NCBI GenBank assembly: GCA_030998225.1
Contig: JAPYXD010000678.1
Span: 1,894,501-1,958,500 of the forward strand
Length of the DNA: 64,000 bases
Direction: 5' to 3'
Source: Diplolepis rosae
Lineage: Eukaryota > Arthropoda > Insecta > Hymenoptera > Diplolepididae
This document shows positions 55,201-63,649 of this stretch, in pieces. The position numbers and the translations under genes are program-made. The notes under the pieces are model-generated. The model was not told the DNA's origin. It did not search any database and was given only the letters and a program-made list of their open reading frames with translations. Position 1 is the stretch's first letter. Every line of letters starts with the position of its first letter.

Positions 55201-58200
55201 GGACAAATTCTCTGTAAAAAGATGGCACATTGCAGAATTTGTGCGCAGTTATAAGAAGACAATTAATCTGCGAAAAAATAGGTAAAAATATTGCGCCGAG
55301 TGTCGACTGCAAAAATTGTACAATTTGTTTTATTGCAAAGAACTGTCTAAAATTTTTCAAACGAAATTCCATTATAAAGAGTTAAATTCTACTCCAATAG
55401 AGTAGTATTTCCCTTTAGAGTGAAAGTTCCACTACAAAAAATTTTTGAGAGTAAGATCATTTTTTGATCAGGGCAACAAAAGTAAGATCTTTCATTGATT
55501 CAGGTAACAAAGGCTTATTTGATCACATCATATGGCTCTTTTGAGGCAGTATGATCCAATTCATGACCATATGTTTTTTTACATAAAGTTTGTCACTTCA
55601 AACAGGTTATTTTATCTAAAAAATAAAAGTTGACCTTCAAATGATCCTAAAATTTTGTGATTTATCTAAGGGATTCTGTGCTTTTGATACAATTTGTATA
55701 TCATTTATAATACGTTGTAATTTATACTATATATTTTTATAGTTGGAAAGCTTGATAAATTTTGTGAAATCACTCGACAATTTTCAACCATTCGAAGAAC
55801 TTGAGGAGTACCAAATGATAGGATACAATGGCAAAGTTGGGGAAACTTTATTTGTAGAAAGCAATATTATAAAGGTTCCAGTTATTGATATTCTTGGAAT
55901 AGGCAGAATACATCTTGGGTATAAGATAAGAACCCTTGTTACTCCAGTGTATAAAAAGGTCAAACTCTCAATGGTCAGTATTTCATTATGTTTCAGATAC
56001 AAATTGAACTTATCACTTATAGTATTGTTACGTGCGAGTCAATTAAATAAAATCTTTTCCCTGAATTAATGTCGGTATAAAATATTATTCCTAATGCTGA
56101 CATTGGTTCACGAGTTGAATGAAGCAAGTCTACACTTGAATCGCTCGTAACCTGAGCCTTCCTGATAACCACCGCGACTCAGCATGGCTGGAGTGGCGAG
56201 TTGGTTCGAGGCAAATGCGAGTGAAGAATGAGAGAGCGAAAAAGTGTAAGAATGAGAGAGCGCAGAATTGTAAGAATGAGAGAGCGCGGGAAGGTAGAAG
56301 TGGATCGAGATGCTATGTAACACGCTCGTCCCACCGCTACGAATAAGAGTAAGGAGAAGCGATTAAATATAATGTACGACTCGAAAGAATTTTTTTCCAG
56401 AGCGTCAAAATCCCAATTTATAAATTTCAGGACGATTAGTTATCCTCATTCGGAACCTATGTAGCCATGTACGAGAGGCTTTTCGATATGGGTTCTGAAT
56501 GGGATAACTTTTGCAAATCAAACTATGTTGCACGCATTGAAATTAATGTGACATGCACGTGTGTATATATGTACATATGTATGCATATATATATGTGTAC
56601 TGCATGCCTACCACACGAAAATCATCTCACGAATAAAAGAGAATGAACAAATAGGGAAGATGAAGGAAATGGAAAAGAGATGTAAAGAATAGAATAGAAC
56701 GAAAGAGAGGGGCAGAGAGAGCTATCTCCCTTCAGCTCAAGCTAGCATCTCGCGTTAAGACCACCTTTCTGCTTTTGCTTCTTCCATCTTTCGTCCGCCC
56801 AGGCGTGCACTAAAGAAAGCAAATATACGCATATATTTTATCTGATTCTATGACTGCCACGATCCGGCTCTGCAGCTCAGCACGGGGTCCAGCATATACC
56901 TATCCCTTCCCTTCCCCGCACCCATCCGAGCCTAAATGCTTTGCCGACTGACCTACCATAACAAAAGCCACGCGCTTTTAAGACATCAAATAAAACTTGT
57001 CTGAACAATGGAATTGTTTCAATAACAATTTCATTAATACAATCATCATAAATAACAATTAAAATTCAGACAAGCTATAATATTTCAACCCAAACTGAAA
57101 TGAGAGAAACAAAAAATCGTTTCTAAAATTCTTGATGAATATGCATCAAATGATAGTTGCAAGCCACTTCCTTTTGCCATAATGGCAAGGATGAAGGTAT
57201 CCAATGGCACCTAATGGTCAGCATGAAGTCGGATTACAAAATCAGCATTTATATGGTTTCCCACGCACCCTCACCACTTTTATTTCGTCCAATCCTAATA
57301 TCCTTAATAGGCAAAAATCCCTACCGTGCTCACCTGGTGATGAGTTTATGAGCCGAGTCGAGAACATCCAAAACTGCAGTCTTCTAAGTGTCTTGACCGG
57401 GTTCAGACCTCAGAATAGTAAAGAAATATAATTTTCTTTCATCGTGCCCGTCCACGGTTCGGAACAATCGCGTCTTATCACCTGACCAGTTGATTTAATT
57501 CGTAAAGTATCTGGGTCAGGGCTTCAAATTGGGGATCGCGTTTGGGCGGACGTAAAATATAGAAGTCTTCATTTGAACGGAAGCAGTAGAGCAAAATAAT
57601 AAACTATATTTTTAACATAGTTTATTAATCTTCGGCGGGCTAATTTAAAGTCCAAAAGTTATTGGAAAGAACGAGAAAAAGCAAGTGGCGAAACGGTATT
57701 TTTTTTGTGTGCGCATATTGTGCGCGACCGACCAATAAGACTCAAGTTGTGTTTTGAGCAACAATAGGAAACCTCTCCGCCCAGTCTAGGACGAATAAGG
57801 AGCCCAGGGGTAAACTTCTCTCTCTCTCCCTCCTAGTACTGGTAGAATTAAGAAGAAATCAATGTAAGGTATCGTTCCAATTCTATATGTATTTTATTTA
57901 CACCTGTGTGGAAAAATAAAATTGATAATTATTGAGCTTATCTTTTCATCCAGTTTTATTTTCAAGAAAAAGGGGGTTTTCTTGTGCAAAGGGTATAGCC
58001 TCCTCAGTCAGAGGAGAGGGCAAATACGATCCCAGATTAAAAACAAATTTTGGTTTATTTAATTTATAATTTTTCTTTACAAATTGACGGTCGATCAGCT
58101 TAAATCGTGACGTAGACATATTTTCCTAGAAGAGAAGGGCCCCTTTACGCCTCCCTACTTCTCCATACTCGTGATTCCCCAATATTAATTTTCTCATAGA

Positions 58201-59073
58201 TTTCTGCTAGACCTAGCCTGTGTGTATAAAATACATTTGAATACATCGTGGTAAGTGACAAAAGTATGGAATAAATGAAGAAAATTTAAAAAATGTATCA
58301 AAATATTTTTAAAAATATGCATAAATTTCCGAGAATTTGATGGAAAGTCATAAATGTTTAACAAACTTTTGTTACGTGTGTTGTTAGATAATACAGTTAA
58401 TTTGGGTTTCAATTAATACCAAGGAGTTACCAATCAGTTGGGAATATTCCTAAGTTTATGGCTGTTTATATTCTTAATTTTAAATAAAAATGGTGTAATT
58501 TATAGATATAATAGTCAGTTGAGTGTTTCTGTCTATAAATAATAACACAAAATAAATCAGTTGGCTCTTAGTACAATAGAAATCGATAAAAGTAAAAAGT
58601 AAAGAAAGAGTATAGTAGAGCGTGACGCAAAAATAATATGAATTTTGTTAACAATTAGAGATTTATTTGTAAAATTATTGAGATTCCCTACATTTTTATC
58701 CACTAGCTCGACACAATCACGTTTTATTTTATATTTCAAGTTGAATTATTGACGAATTGTTTTGAAGTGGTGAGATCGTGACGATTATTTGATTTCCTGT
58801 TTAAATTCGTTGACTAAAATGCCAAGTTCATTAAATCGTGTGCTATGCGTGAAATAATCCATATACATAAACTCTAAAAATTTAGTTTAATTTTCATCTT
58901 CATTTCAGAGTGACAATGGCAGTCCCTTGCTCAACAGATACGGCGTAGTTTTAGGAATTCTTACTGATCATAAAGATGGATATGTCTTAAAATTACATGA
59001 ATACGATAAAGTTATCAAGTCAATAATGAAGCATATTAACAAACGCAGTGGTGAAACCTCGGGCAAGCTGTGA
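46161..59073 (+). CDS. Secreted chymotrypsin-fold serine protease homologue (pseudo-protease), five exons
   Basis: Exons are 46161-46224, 54129-54333, 54424-54571, 55743-55973 and 58909-59073: 813 bases, 270 residues. Phases match at all four introns (1+2, 2+1, 0/0, 0/0). A signal peptide MKTWKISGPLLFAFVAIS is followed by IEGGQ near residue 34 (the usual IVGGQ activation end), then CFAIMISPLFGLTSIQC at 70-86, which lines up with CGGSIISxxWVLTAAHC. The catalytic His position is Gln (about 85). Near the C terminus SDNGSPLLNRYGVVLGI (217 on) lines up with GDSGGPLV..GV.VGI, with Asn in place of the catalytic Ser (about 219). The DIALL motif is not preserved either. It should be secreted and unable to cleave proteins, probably binding partners instead as clip-less protease homologues do. 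The alignment is by eye, so divergence leaves some doubt. A second copy starts at 63233. Confidence 0.78.
46594..46790. mobile_element. CACTGAGAAAA-ended MITE with TA duplication
   Basis: 197 bases, ends CACTGAGAAAAAAATTT and the complement of AACTGTTTTCTCAGTG, flanked by TA. The interior is repeated CAACAAAATATTTTGTTG-like palindromes. Confidence 0.8.
47208..47510. repeat. Dispersed repeat, copy 1 (GTGCCTAGGCGCATAATGAGGG)
   Basis: About 300 bases sharing TATATTAxGTGxCTAGGCGCA, a GAGGCxTAGCxGAGGCAAAGCC internal repeat, GCGATCAGTCCT and TTCTATTTTATGTGACTT with 52840-53070. Confidence 0.75.
47520..47750 (-). pseudogene. Mariner-like transposase N-terminal fragment
   Basis: From 47750 the minus strand reads MVNFTNQQRLEIMKNYYRNS, then after a frame change LTRQAVRAIMDKFETKITLLDVP. 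These match the N-terminal blocks of the intact-ended element at 52081-52837 (FTLPQRLEIVQLFYQNSRS, IRRIIDKLESEFTLLD). An AT microsatellite (47518-47537) interrupts it. Confidence 0.78.
47825..48067. mobile_element. CACTGAT-family MITE with TA duplication
   Basis: CTCTCTGAATTTGAATCAG to GAAATTTAGAGAG, flanked by TA (47823-47824, 48068-48069). The best-bounded member of the family. Confidence 0.83.
48282..48465. mobile_element. MITE, AATGCTATTGAATCAAAAGCATT family (copy 2)
   Basis: Starts CACTGAGAAGAAAATGCT after TA; reverse orientation to 45793-45978. Confidence 0.75.
48520..49705. other. Unassigned AT-rich intron DNA
   Basis: 48520-48582 carries the CGTTTCGGCCACA-type repeat end. 49330-49515 is a TTAGTAA-rich decayed MITE. 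Otherwise nothing recognised. Confidence 0.35.
49712..51255. mobile_element. 1.54-kb TIR element with ~60-bp ends and inner inverted repeats
   Basis: Ends GGGTCATCATTTCTGAAACG and complement GGGTCAGAATTTCTGAAACG, continuing through GATGAAAATTCAAATCTACTT. Flanked by ATAA (49708-49711, 51256-51259). A second inverted pair, GGTGCCAAAACTGTGCCGTT to GTAAAAAGGATTTC, is at about 49785-49870 and 50720-50806. A small + frame (50163-50375) and a - frame (50098-50388) overlap; neither has a recognisable domain. Confidence 0.8.
51260..52080. other. Unassigned intron DNA
   Basis: A GC-richer patch at 51495-51600 (GGCAGACGCCTCC, TTCGCGCGCATG). No gene or repeat recognised. Confidence 0.3.
52081..52837 (-). 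mobile_element. Internally deleted mariner-like element with intact ends
   Basis: Ends AAGGGTTTCCCAATAAGGGTGATAT and complement with one mismatch, flanked by TA (52079-52080, 52838-52839). It holds the transposase remnant at 52195-52725. At 757 bases it is roughly half the size of autonomous relatives. Confidence 0.9.
52195..52725 (-). pseudogene. Mariner-like transposase, C-terminally deleted
   Basis: 176 codons from ATG at 52725 with no stop. It contains the paired N-terminal helix-turn-helix (FTLPQRLEIVQLFYQNSRS, IRRIIDKLESEFTLLD), the linker NRMRTARSTQNIAAV, SVPRRSQELGLSRMTTWRI and the first catalytic Asp block KIIFSDEAHFWL. Just after this, an internal deletion joins to the 3' end region, so the second and third catalytic acidic residues are gone. 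DNA-binding may be preserved, which could make it a repressor or a domestication candidate. Confidence 0.87.
52840..53070. repeat. Dispersed repeat, copy 2
   Basis: Begins directly after the mariner TA and matches 47208-47470. The mariner inserted at or beside its left border. Confidence 0.75.
53160..53400. promoter_or_regulatory. Paired GCGCATGCGC-type palindromes and a short tandem repeat
   Basis: ACGCATGCGCAGTTCAA near 53173 and GCGCATGCGCAGTTCAA near 53268 resemble the NRF-1/Ewg site found in insect promoters. A 35-base duplication (TTTGCGCTACTGTTAACTGTAGCG, trimmed) follows at 53314-53385. Function is not shown. Confidence 0.35.
53540..53645. repeat. Partial copy of the GACGTC-motif palindrome
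   Basis: TTACGTTGTAGTTTATGTTG...TTTCAATAGG, a degenerate 12-base period ending in the same TTCAATAGG as 59110-59671. Confidence 0.5.
54129..54333 (+). CDS. Protease homologue copy A, exon 2: N-terminal beta-barrel
   Basis: The acceptor TTTTTTACAG ends at 54128. The exon covers the IEGGQ start of the mature domain and the block that normally holds the catalytic His, here LTSIQC. The donor GTATTA at 54334 is weak, but it gives the right phase for exon 3 only 90 bases on, and an unspliced reading meets TAA at 54338. Confidence 0.75.
54424..54571 (+). CDS. Protease homologue copy A, exon 3
   Basis: The acceptor TTTTGCAG ends at 54423; donor GTGAAA at 54572. It encodes a basic loop (NARRKPEKNPNS) and strands ending LTYLLVFK, the place where active proteases have the NDIALL motif with catalytic Asp. 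No Asp is present in that motif. Confidence 0.72.
54572..55742 (+). other. Protease homologue copy A intron 3
   Basis: GTGAAA...TTATAG. AT-rich, no element recognised. Confidence 0.6.
55743..55973 (+). CDS. Protease homologue copy A, exon 4: interdomain and C-terminal barrel
   Basis: The acceptor TTTTTATAG ends at 55742 and the donor GTCAGT begins at 55974; both are phase 0. The start LESLINFVKSL resembles the block after the Asp strand, and YQMIGYNGK lies where active enzymes have GWG. Cysteines are nearly absent from this part, unlike ordinary trypsins. Confidence 0.72.
55974..58908 (+). other. Protease homologue copy A intron 4
   Basis: Mostly non-repetitive and less AT-rich than the rest, with TATG microsatellite-like sequence near 56560-56600 and a GAGA minisatellite (56224-56295). 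The open frames at 57157-57431 show no domain. It may hold unique host regulatory DNA. Confidence 0.5.
56224..56295. repeat. 24-bp minisatellite with GAGAG cores, three copies
   Basis: Unit AAGAATGAGAGAGCG plus nine variable bases. Confidence 0.75.
58909..59073 (+). CDS. Protease homologue copy A, exon 5: pseudo-active-site Ser block and C terminus
   Basis: The acceptor CATTTCAG ends at 58908. The exon starts exactly at SDNGSPLL, the usual GDSGGPLV block, and runs through GVVLGILTD and an amphipathic helix-like tail (EYDKVIKSIMKHI) to TGA at 59071-59073. A possible poly(A) signal AATAAA is near 59347; a TIR element (59110-59671) lies directly downstream. Confidence 0.75.
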   Translation, partial: SDNGSPLLNRYGVVLGILTDHKDGYVLKLHEYDKVIKSIMKHINKRSGETSGKL

Positions 59074-59109
59074 TTGAGATTCGTCAGTAAGATCGGATGA
59101 ACCAATCAC

Positions 59110-59671
59110 CCTATTGAAAAACTTGACTTCAAAAACCATGTCAAAAACAACATGAAAAAAGTCGTCAAAAACGTGATAAAGAATGACGTAAAAAATTACG
59201 TCAAAAACGACGTCAAAAAGAACATCAAAAACGTTTTCATGAATTGGGACCGTTTTTGACATCATTTTTGACATCGCTTTTGACTTAATATTTGATCTAA
59301 TTTTTTATTATGCACTGATATAGTTTTTATAAAGTTCAAATATAAAATAAAATAAGTTTACAATTAAAAGGTATGGAAGTATTTATTTTCCGCAATCACA
59401 AGTCTCCTTAACATTCCTTAATACTCAACTTATAGTCATAATAAATAGTACGTTCGTGCAAAAGTGGTAAAAATGTTTACAGTCCTGCTTGTATTTAAAA
59501 AAAAATTAGGTCAAAGTGAAATCAAAAACGATGTCAAAAACGACGTCAAAAACTGTTCCAATTCATGACAACGTTTTTGATGTCCTTTTTTACGTTATTC
59601 TTTATCATGTTTTTGACGTCTTTTTTCATGTAGTTTTTGACATGGTTTTTGAAGTCAAGTTTTTCAATAGG
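59110..59671. mobile_element. Palindromic element built of ~12-base TCAAAAACGACG repeats
   Basis: Ends CCTATTGAAAAACTTGAC and perfect complement at 59671. The arms (about 59110-59290 and 59515-59671) are runs of variants of (A)TGTCAAAAACGACG. Low-complexity Phe/Val/Asp-rich frames on either strand are by-products. Confidence 0.8.
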
Positions 59672-59734
59672 CATACATTGACAGTAAGAGTATATTTGAT
59701 ATTTCTTCAAATCCGCTGGACTCTCGAAACGTTT

Positions 59735-60010
59735 GAGAATTTTATTACACTGAGAGAAGAGTTTTGTTTGAATTAAATATATTGTTTTTTAAAAATTTAA
59801 TACAGTAATTTATTTGAATTCACCAAGAATTTGTTTGATTTCAGTCAATATAAAATATCTCTTCTTGATTAAAAAAAATTATTTGTTTGAGATGATTTGT
59901 TTGATTCAAACAAGTGATTTCTTGAAATGAATTAAAAGAGTCAGCTTAATAATAATTTATTACCAACAATAAAATTATCTCTTCAATTCAAATAAATAAA
60001 CTTGGCGTAA
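59735..60010. repeat. MITE-like segment beginning CACTGAGAGAAGAG
   Basis: TTACACTGAGAGAAG followed by TTGTTTGAATT-type repeats. The right end is unclear. Confidence 0.4.
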
Positions 60011-60727
60011 AAATGTGCAATGTATTCGCGATAATGCACTGATGGTAGTTCTTGTTTTCCTAACCTAAAGTCATGTGTTCCGGTTCCGATGTATTATTCC
60101 ATGGAGAATATACATAAGAGACCAATCTCTAATGCATGAACTTCACAAAAGTTGAGCACGTTTTTGTCGGAAGTACATGGAAAAGGTACGAGAACTGCCC
60201 GATTGATGGCGCGAATGCAAGTGGCGTAACGAAATGGCCGCCTCCTTCTGTTCGCTCAAAATATTCTAACATAAGGACATTTGAGCATTTATTGAAATCT
60301 AGTCGGGCAAAATGAATTTGATAAATATCTAATTTACCCAAAGTGAATAACATGAAATGTATTAGTATATCACCGAGGCTTTAGGAATTTCAAACTGTAG
60401 TTGAGTAAAATGAGCATCAGGCGTATTATTATCTTAAATAAAAAAAAATTCTCACCTCGAGTCTGCCATTGGCCATCCGATACAGAATTCAAATACATTC
60501 ACACCATTCAGTCGTAGCCGATCATGTTTTTAATCACAAATACACTTAAATATATAACCTCACATAAATAAACCTAATAACCCTAATAACTATACTTATA
60601 TATAGTACGATACGCTTTCGTCGAATCACGCACACGCTCGCTTACAATTCTGAGACATAAAACTTGAAACTTACTTATATAGTCACTGCAAGAGTTATTC
60701 AGAGCTTGTGGACCAGTGTCGTGACTA

Positions 60728-61023
60728 GAGTTCCTCGGTTTTGGTGGTCTTAATTTTGATAACCCTTGAAAGAATCGTTTCACTCTCTCATCTTGTTCGA
60801 TTTCAGGCCCAATAATCAGAGCTGTCACGGATCTATACCAATTTATCGAGCTATAAGTCGCGCCTTCATCGTGAATTAGTGTTAAAAAGGTTATAACGTT
60901 TTCAACAGAATTATCGAAAGGGCTTATTTTTCTTTCTATACAAAAGCTCCACCACTTCTTTAAGCATATTTCGTATTGCTTGAGTGATGAGTTAGTTAGC
61001 GTTTTTCGAGGCGCTCGTCGTAT
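60728..61023 (-). pseudogene. Tyrosine recombinase fragment (N-terminal core-binding domain)
   Basis: The minus strand reads TNSSLKQYEICLKKWWSFC, then NSVENVITFLTLIHDEGATYSSINWYRSV and PEIEQDERVKRFFQGLSKLRPPKPR. This is the SxSTLKQYxxxxKxWxxFC ... GxSxSSLNxxRSALS ... DxxVxRFxKGxxxLRPPxPRY pattern of tyrosine recombinases of eukaryotic transposons (DIRS/Crypton-like). The catalytic Arg/His/Tyr part is absent; after PPKPR the reading diverges and reaches a donor-like GTAAGT. The frame extends upstream to a TAG near 61040. Confidence 0.78.
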
Positions 61024-61179
61024 GAGCTATCCGAGCCAGAGCACTTTTTTCGGGGTCGTTTACGACCCATCCTCCCTTTTTAGTGATGTGGCGTTCACGG
61101 CACAAAGTGAAGGAATGACACAGCGCGAGAAACAGTGGAGCGCTGCAACATTGGACCAGAAATACCGACATAGATTTCT

Positions 61180-61280
61180 TTGCTATAGTATGCAATAGTA
61201 TATAGTATAATAGTATTATTATATAATAATTATATTAATTATTATATTAATAGTAATTACTATTAATAGTAATACAGTTC
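61180..61280. repeat. AT-rich low-complexity (TAATAGTA)
   Basis: ATAGTATATAGTATAATAGTATTATTATATAATAATTATATTAAT-type sequence (broken here for length), self-complementary. Confidence 0.6.
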
Positions 61281-61822
61281 TAGAAGACACGTATTTTTCT
61301 TTTCGATAAAAAACTCGATTTTGTCGATCAACAGCTTTTTGAAAGTTAACTGTAAAAATAGATGTGTAACGTTAATTCGTCGAGAATATTTTTTGAAAAC
61401 GTCGTAACTTTCACAAAAATTAACGGATTTTGACTAATTTTTTCGAGAAAGATTCGTGATTGAATAACCTTTAAGATTCACTAGTAGTAAGTTCACTTTT
61501 TAACAACATGCAATTGTTATTGTCTTAATCATGAAATGAGTAAAAAAAATCCGAACACAAAATTTTTAAACTTCATCATTTTTTTTTCAAATTTTTTTAT
61601 GGAGTTGCATGGTTTCAATAATATTTGATGAAAGTTCTAACATGCCGAAACGGTTTATTTGTGAATGAGATTTTTTTTTCGGAAATTGGCAATGTGTCAT
61701 ATTTCAAAGGTTTCCCGGTAATAAAGGCTGAATAGAAAATCATTAAGAATTTGTATTCCTACGAATACGCGATTTTTCCTCCGTCTGAAAATTCACCAGC
61801 GGGAAAAGAAAAAGAGCAAATA

Positions 61823-62993
61823 CTGGATCTATAACTTAATTCGTGCGGTTTCCTAACAGATGGCGTAACTCGATTATTATTCCATCGTTCCAATATTCCG
61901 AACATGCGTTGGAAAGCTACTGTCATTGTGCGTCTTTTTCAATATATGTCATTCATTTGAAGCGTAAACAACAATAATTTTTTCTCACTCAAATATGTCG
62001 AACTTTGTGCCTGAAAAAGTGTTTTTGCGAGGAGTTCTTCTTCATTACTTTAATATGAAGAAAACTGCTGCCGAAAGTCATCGTATTTTGGTGGAAGTTT
62101 ATGGTGAACATGCTCTAGCTGAGCGAACGTGCCAAAAGTGGTTTGCACGATTTAAAAGTGGTGATTTTGGCTTGGAAGACGAAAAACGTCCTCGTTACGT
62201 CCGCATTACTCGATGAAGATTGTTGCCAAACACAAGAAGAGCTCGCAGAATCTTTGGGAGTCACTGATCAGCCATTTCAAAACGTTTAAATAGCAGTCGG
62301 ATACATTCAAAAGCAAGGAAATTGGGTTCCACATGAACTCAAGCCGAGAGACGTTGAAAGGCGGTTTGGCATGTCTGAAATGCTGCTGCAACGCCACAAA
62401 AATAAGTCAATTTTGCATCGGATTGTTACTGGTGATGAAAAATGGATCCATTACGACAACCCCAAGTGTTAAAAATCATATAAGAAACCCGGCCAACCAG
62501 CCAAATCAACGGTAAAGCCGAATATCCATGGCGCGAAGGTAATGCTCTGTATTTGGTAGGATTAGAAGGGTGTGCTGTATGCCCGAAATATGCGACCAGA
62601 CACGAGGCAATAATTTTCCGTCATGACAACGCTCGGCCCCTTGTTGCTATTCCGGTTAAGAACTATTTGGAAAACAGTGGATGGGAAGTTTTACCCCACC
62701 CGCCTTATAGCCCAGACCTTGACCCTTCTGACTACCATTTGTTCCGGTCGATGCAGAACGCCCTCACTGAGATACGTTTCACATCAAAACAGGGTATCAA
62801 AAATTGGATGATTCATTCTTGGCCGCCAAGCCGGCGCAGTTCTTTTGGGATAGAATCCACAAATTGCCAGAAAGATGGAAAAAAGTCATAGCTTCAGATG
62901 GGCAATACTTTGAGTAATACTATTGTACATGCTTTTCTTAAATAAACGTTCAAATTTTGAGAAAAAATCGCACGAATTAAGTAATAGATCCAA
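61823..62993 (+). mobile_element. Complete mariner element, transposase mutated
   Basis: 1171 bases with ends CTGGATCTATAACTTAATTC and complement TTGGATCTATTACTTAATTC, flanked by TA (61821-61822, 62994-62995). The full transposase region lies between (61995-62914). Confidence 0.9.
61995..62914 (+). pseudogene. Mariner transposase (DD34D family) with frameshifts and stops
   Basis: Starts MSNFVPEKVFLRGVLLHYF and keeps frame to about 62205 through ESHRILVEVYGEHALAERTC and WFARFKSGDFGLEDE. After a frame change: ALLDEDCCQTQEELAESLGV, a stop, WVPHELKPRDVERR, VTGDEKWIHYDN (first catalytic Asp), a stop, then after another change HDNARPLVA (second Asp) and HPPYSPDLDPSDYHLF (third Asp). At least two stops and several frameshifts mean it is inactive, though its ends are intact. 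Confidence 0.92.
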
Positions 62994-63120
62994 TACTATT
63001 TTTTTTCAATCGACCTAGTAAAATATATGATTTATTAGATGACATTGGATTAAATATTAACATAACTATTTGTACGATGTTTATTATATTTCAGACGTGG
63101 AAAGCCACGTAATGGATTTT

Positions 63121-63232
63121 TGACGTCAAACGTAGCAAATAGTGTTGGACGTGTCATTATCTAGCTCTGAACATAGATGATAAATATAAGTTTGGGACGA
63201 AAATCGTCAGCAGAATAAAAGTAATCAGAAAG
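63121..63232 (+). promoter_or_regulatory. Core promoter of protease homologue copy B, with CRE
   Basis: TGACGTCA at 63121-63128, GATAAATATAAG at 63178-63189 and TCAGC initiator near 63207-63211. The CRE-to-start distance is 88 bases in both copies. Just upstream, ACGTGGAAAGCCACGT forms a small palindrome that copy A has only in degenerate form. Confidence 0.58.
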
Positions 63233-63296
63233 ATGAAGACGTGGAAGATAAGTGGCCCTTTACTGTTTGCTTTCATGGCAATATCTAACGCATTGG
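63233..63296 (+). CDS. Protease homologue copy B, exon 1 (gene continues past the window)
   Basis: Sixty-four bases, the same length and same donor phase as copy A exon 1, encoding the same signal peptide except Met for Val at position 15. The homology also covers roughly 170 bases upstream and 100 bases of the intron (GTAAGTA...TTAGGATAACATTATATT), so this is a recent tandem duplication in the same orientation. A microsatellite follows in the intron. Later exons lie outside the window. Confidence 0.78.
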
Positions 63297-63420
63297 GTAA
63301 GTAGAAATTCTTAGGATAACATTATATTAATTAGACATTGTGTATGTCAATTATGAAAGATGATCTTCAGTTCACATGGATAGAACGCTGCCAGTTTTTT
63401 GCCGAATATTAATAAGACAG

Positions 63421-63469
<49 letters not shown>

Positions 63470-63470
63470 G
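63421..63470. repeat. (TTA)n microsatellite
   Basis: About 16 perfect TTA/ATT units in intron 1 of protease homologue copy B. Confidence 0.9.
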
Positions 63471-63649
63471 CTTATAGTTTCAAATTAGGTGGTTGAGTTC
63501 GAGATTTTTGTCACTGCCTACATTATCGGAGGATCATTAGTCGCGTATCAGATAGGATACGTTGCTGATACGTGACCACGTAGACAATTTCAAACTCGTA
63601 TATCGCAATGATGCAAATAAATTCACATTTTAAAGAATTTAAAACCTTT

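Noticed and set aside
57157..57431. Two overlapping + frames in protease homologue intron 4
   Set aside because: No domain, no splice-site support; likely chance in a less AT-rich stretch.
59020..59776. Phe/Val/Asp-rich repetitive proteins (FDVVFDVIFY pattern)
   Set aside because: By-product of 12-base repeats in the palindromic element.
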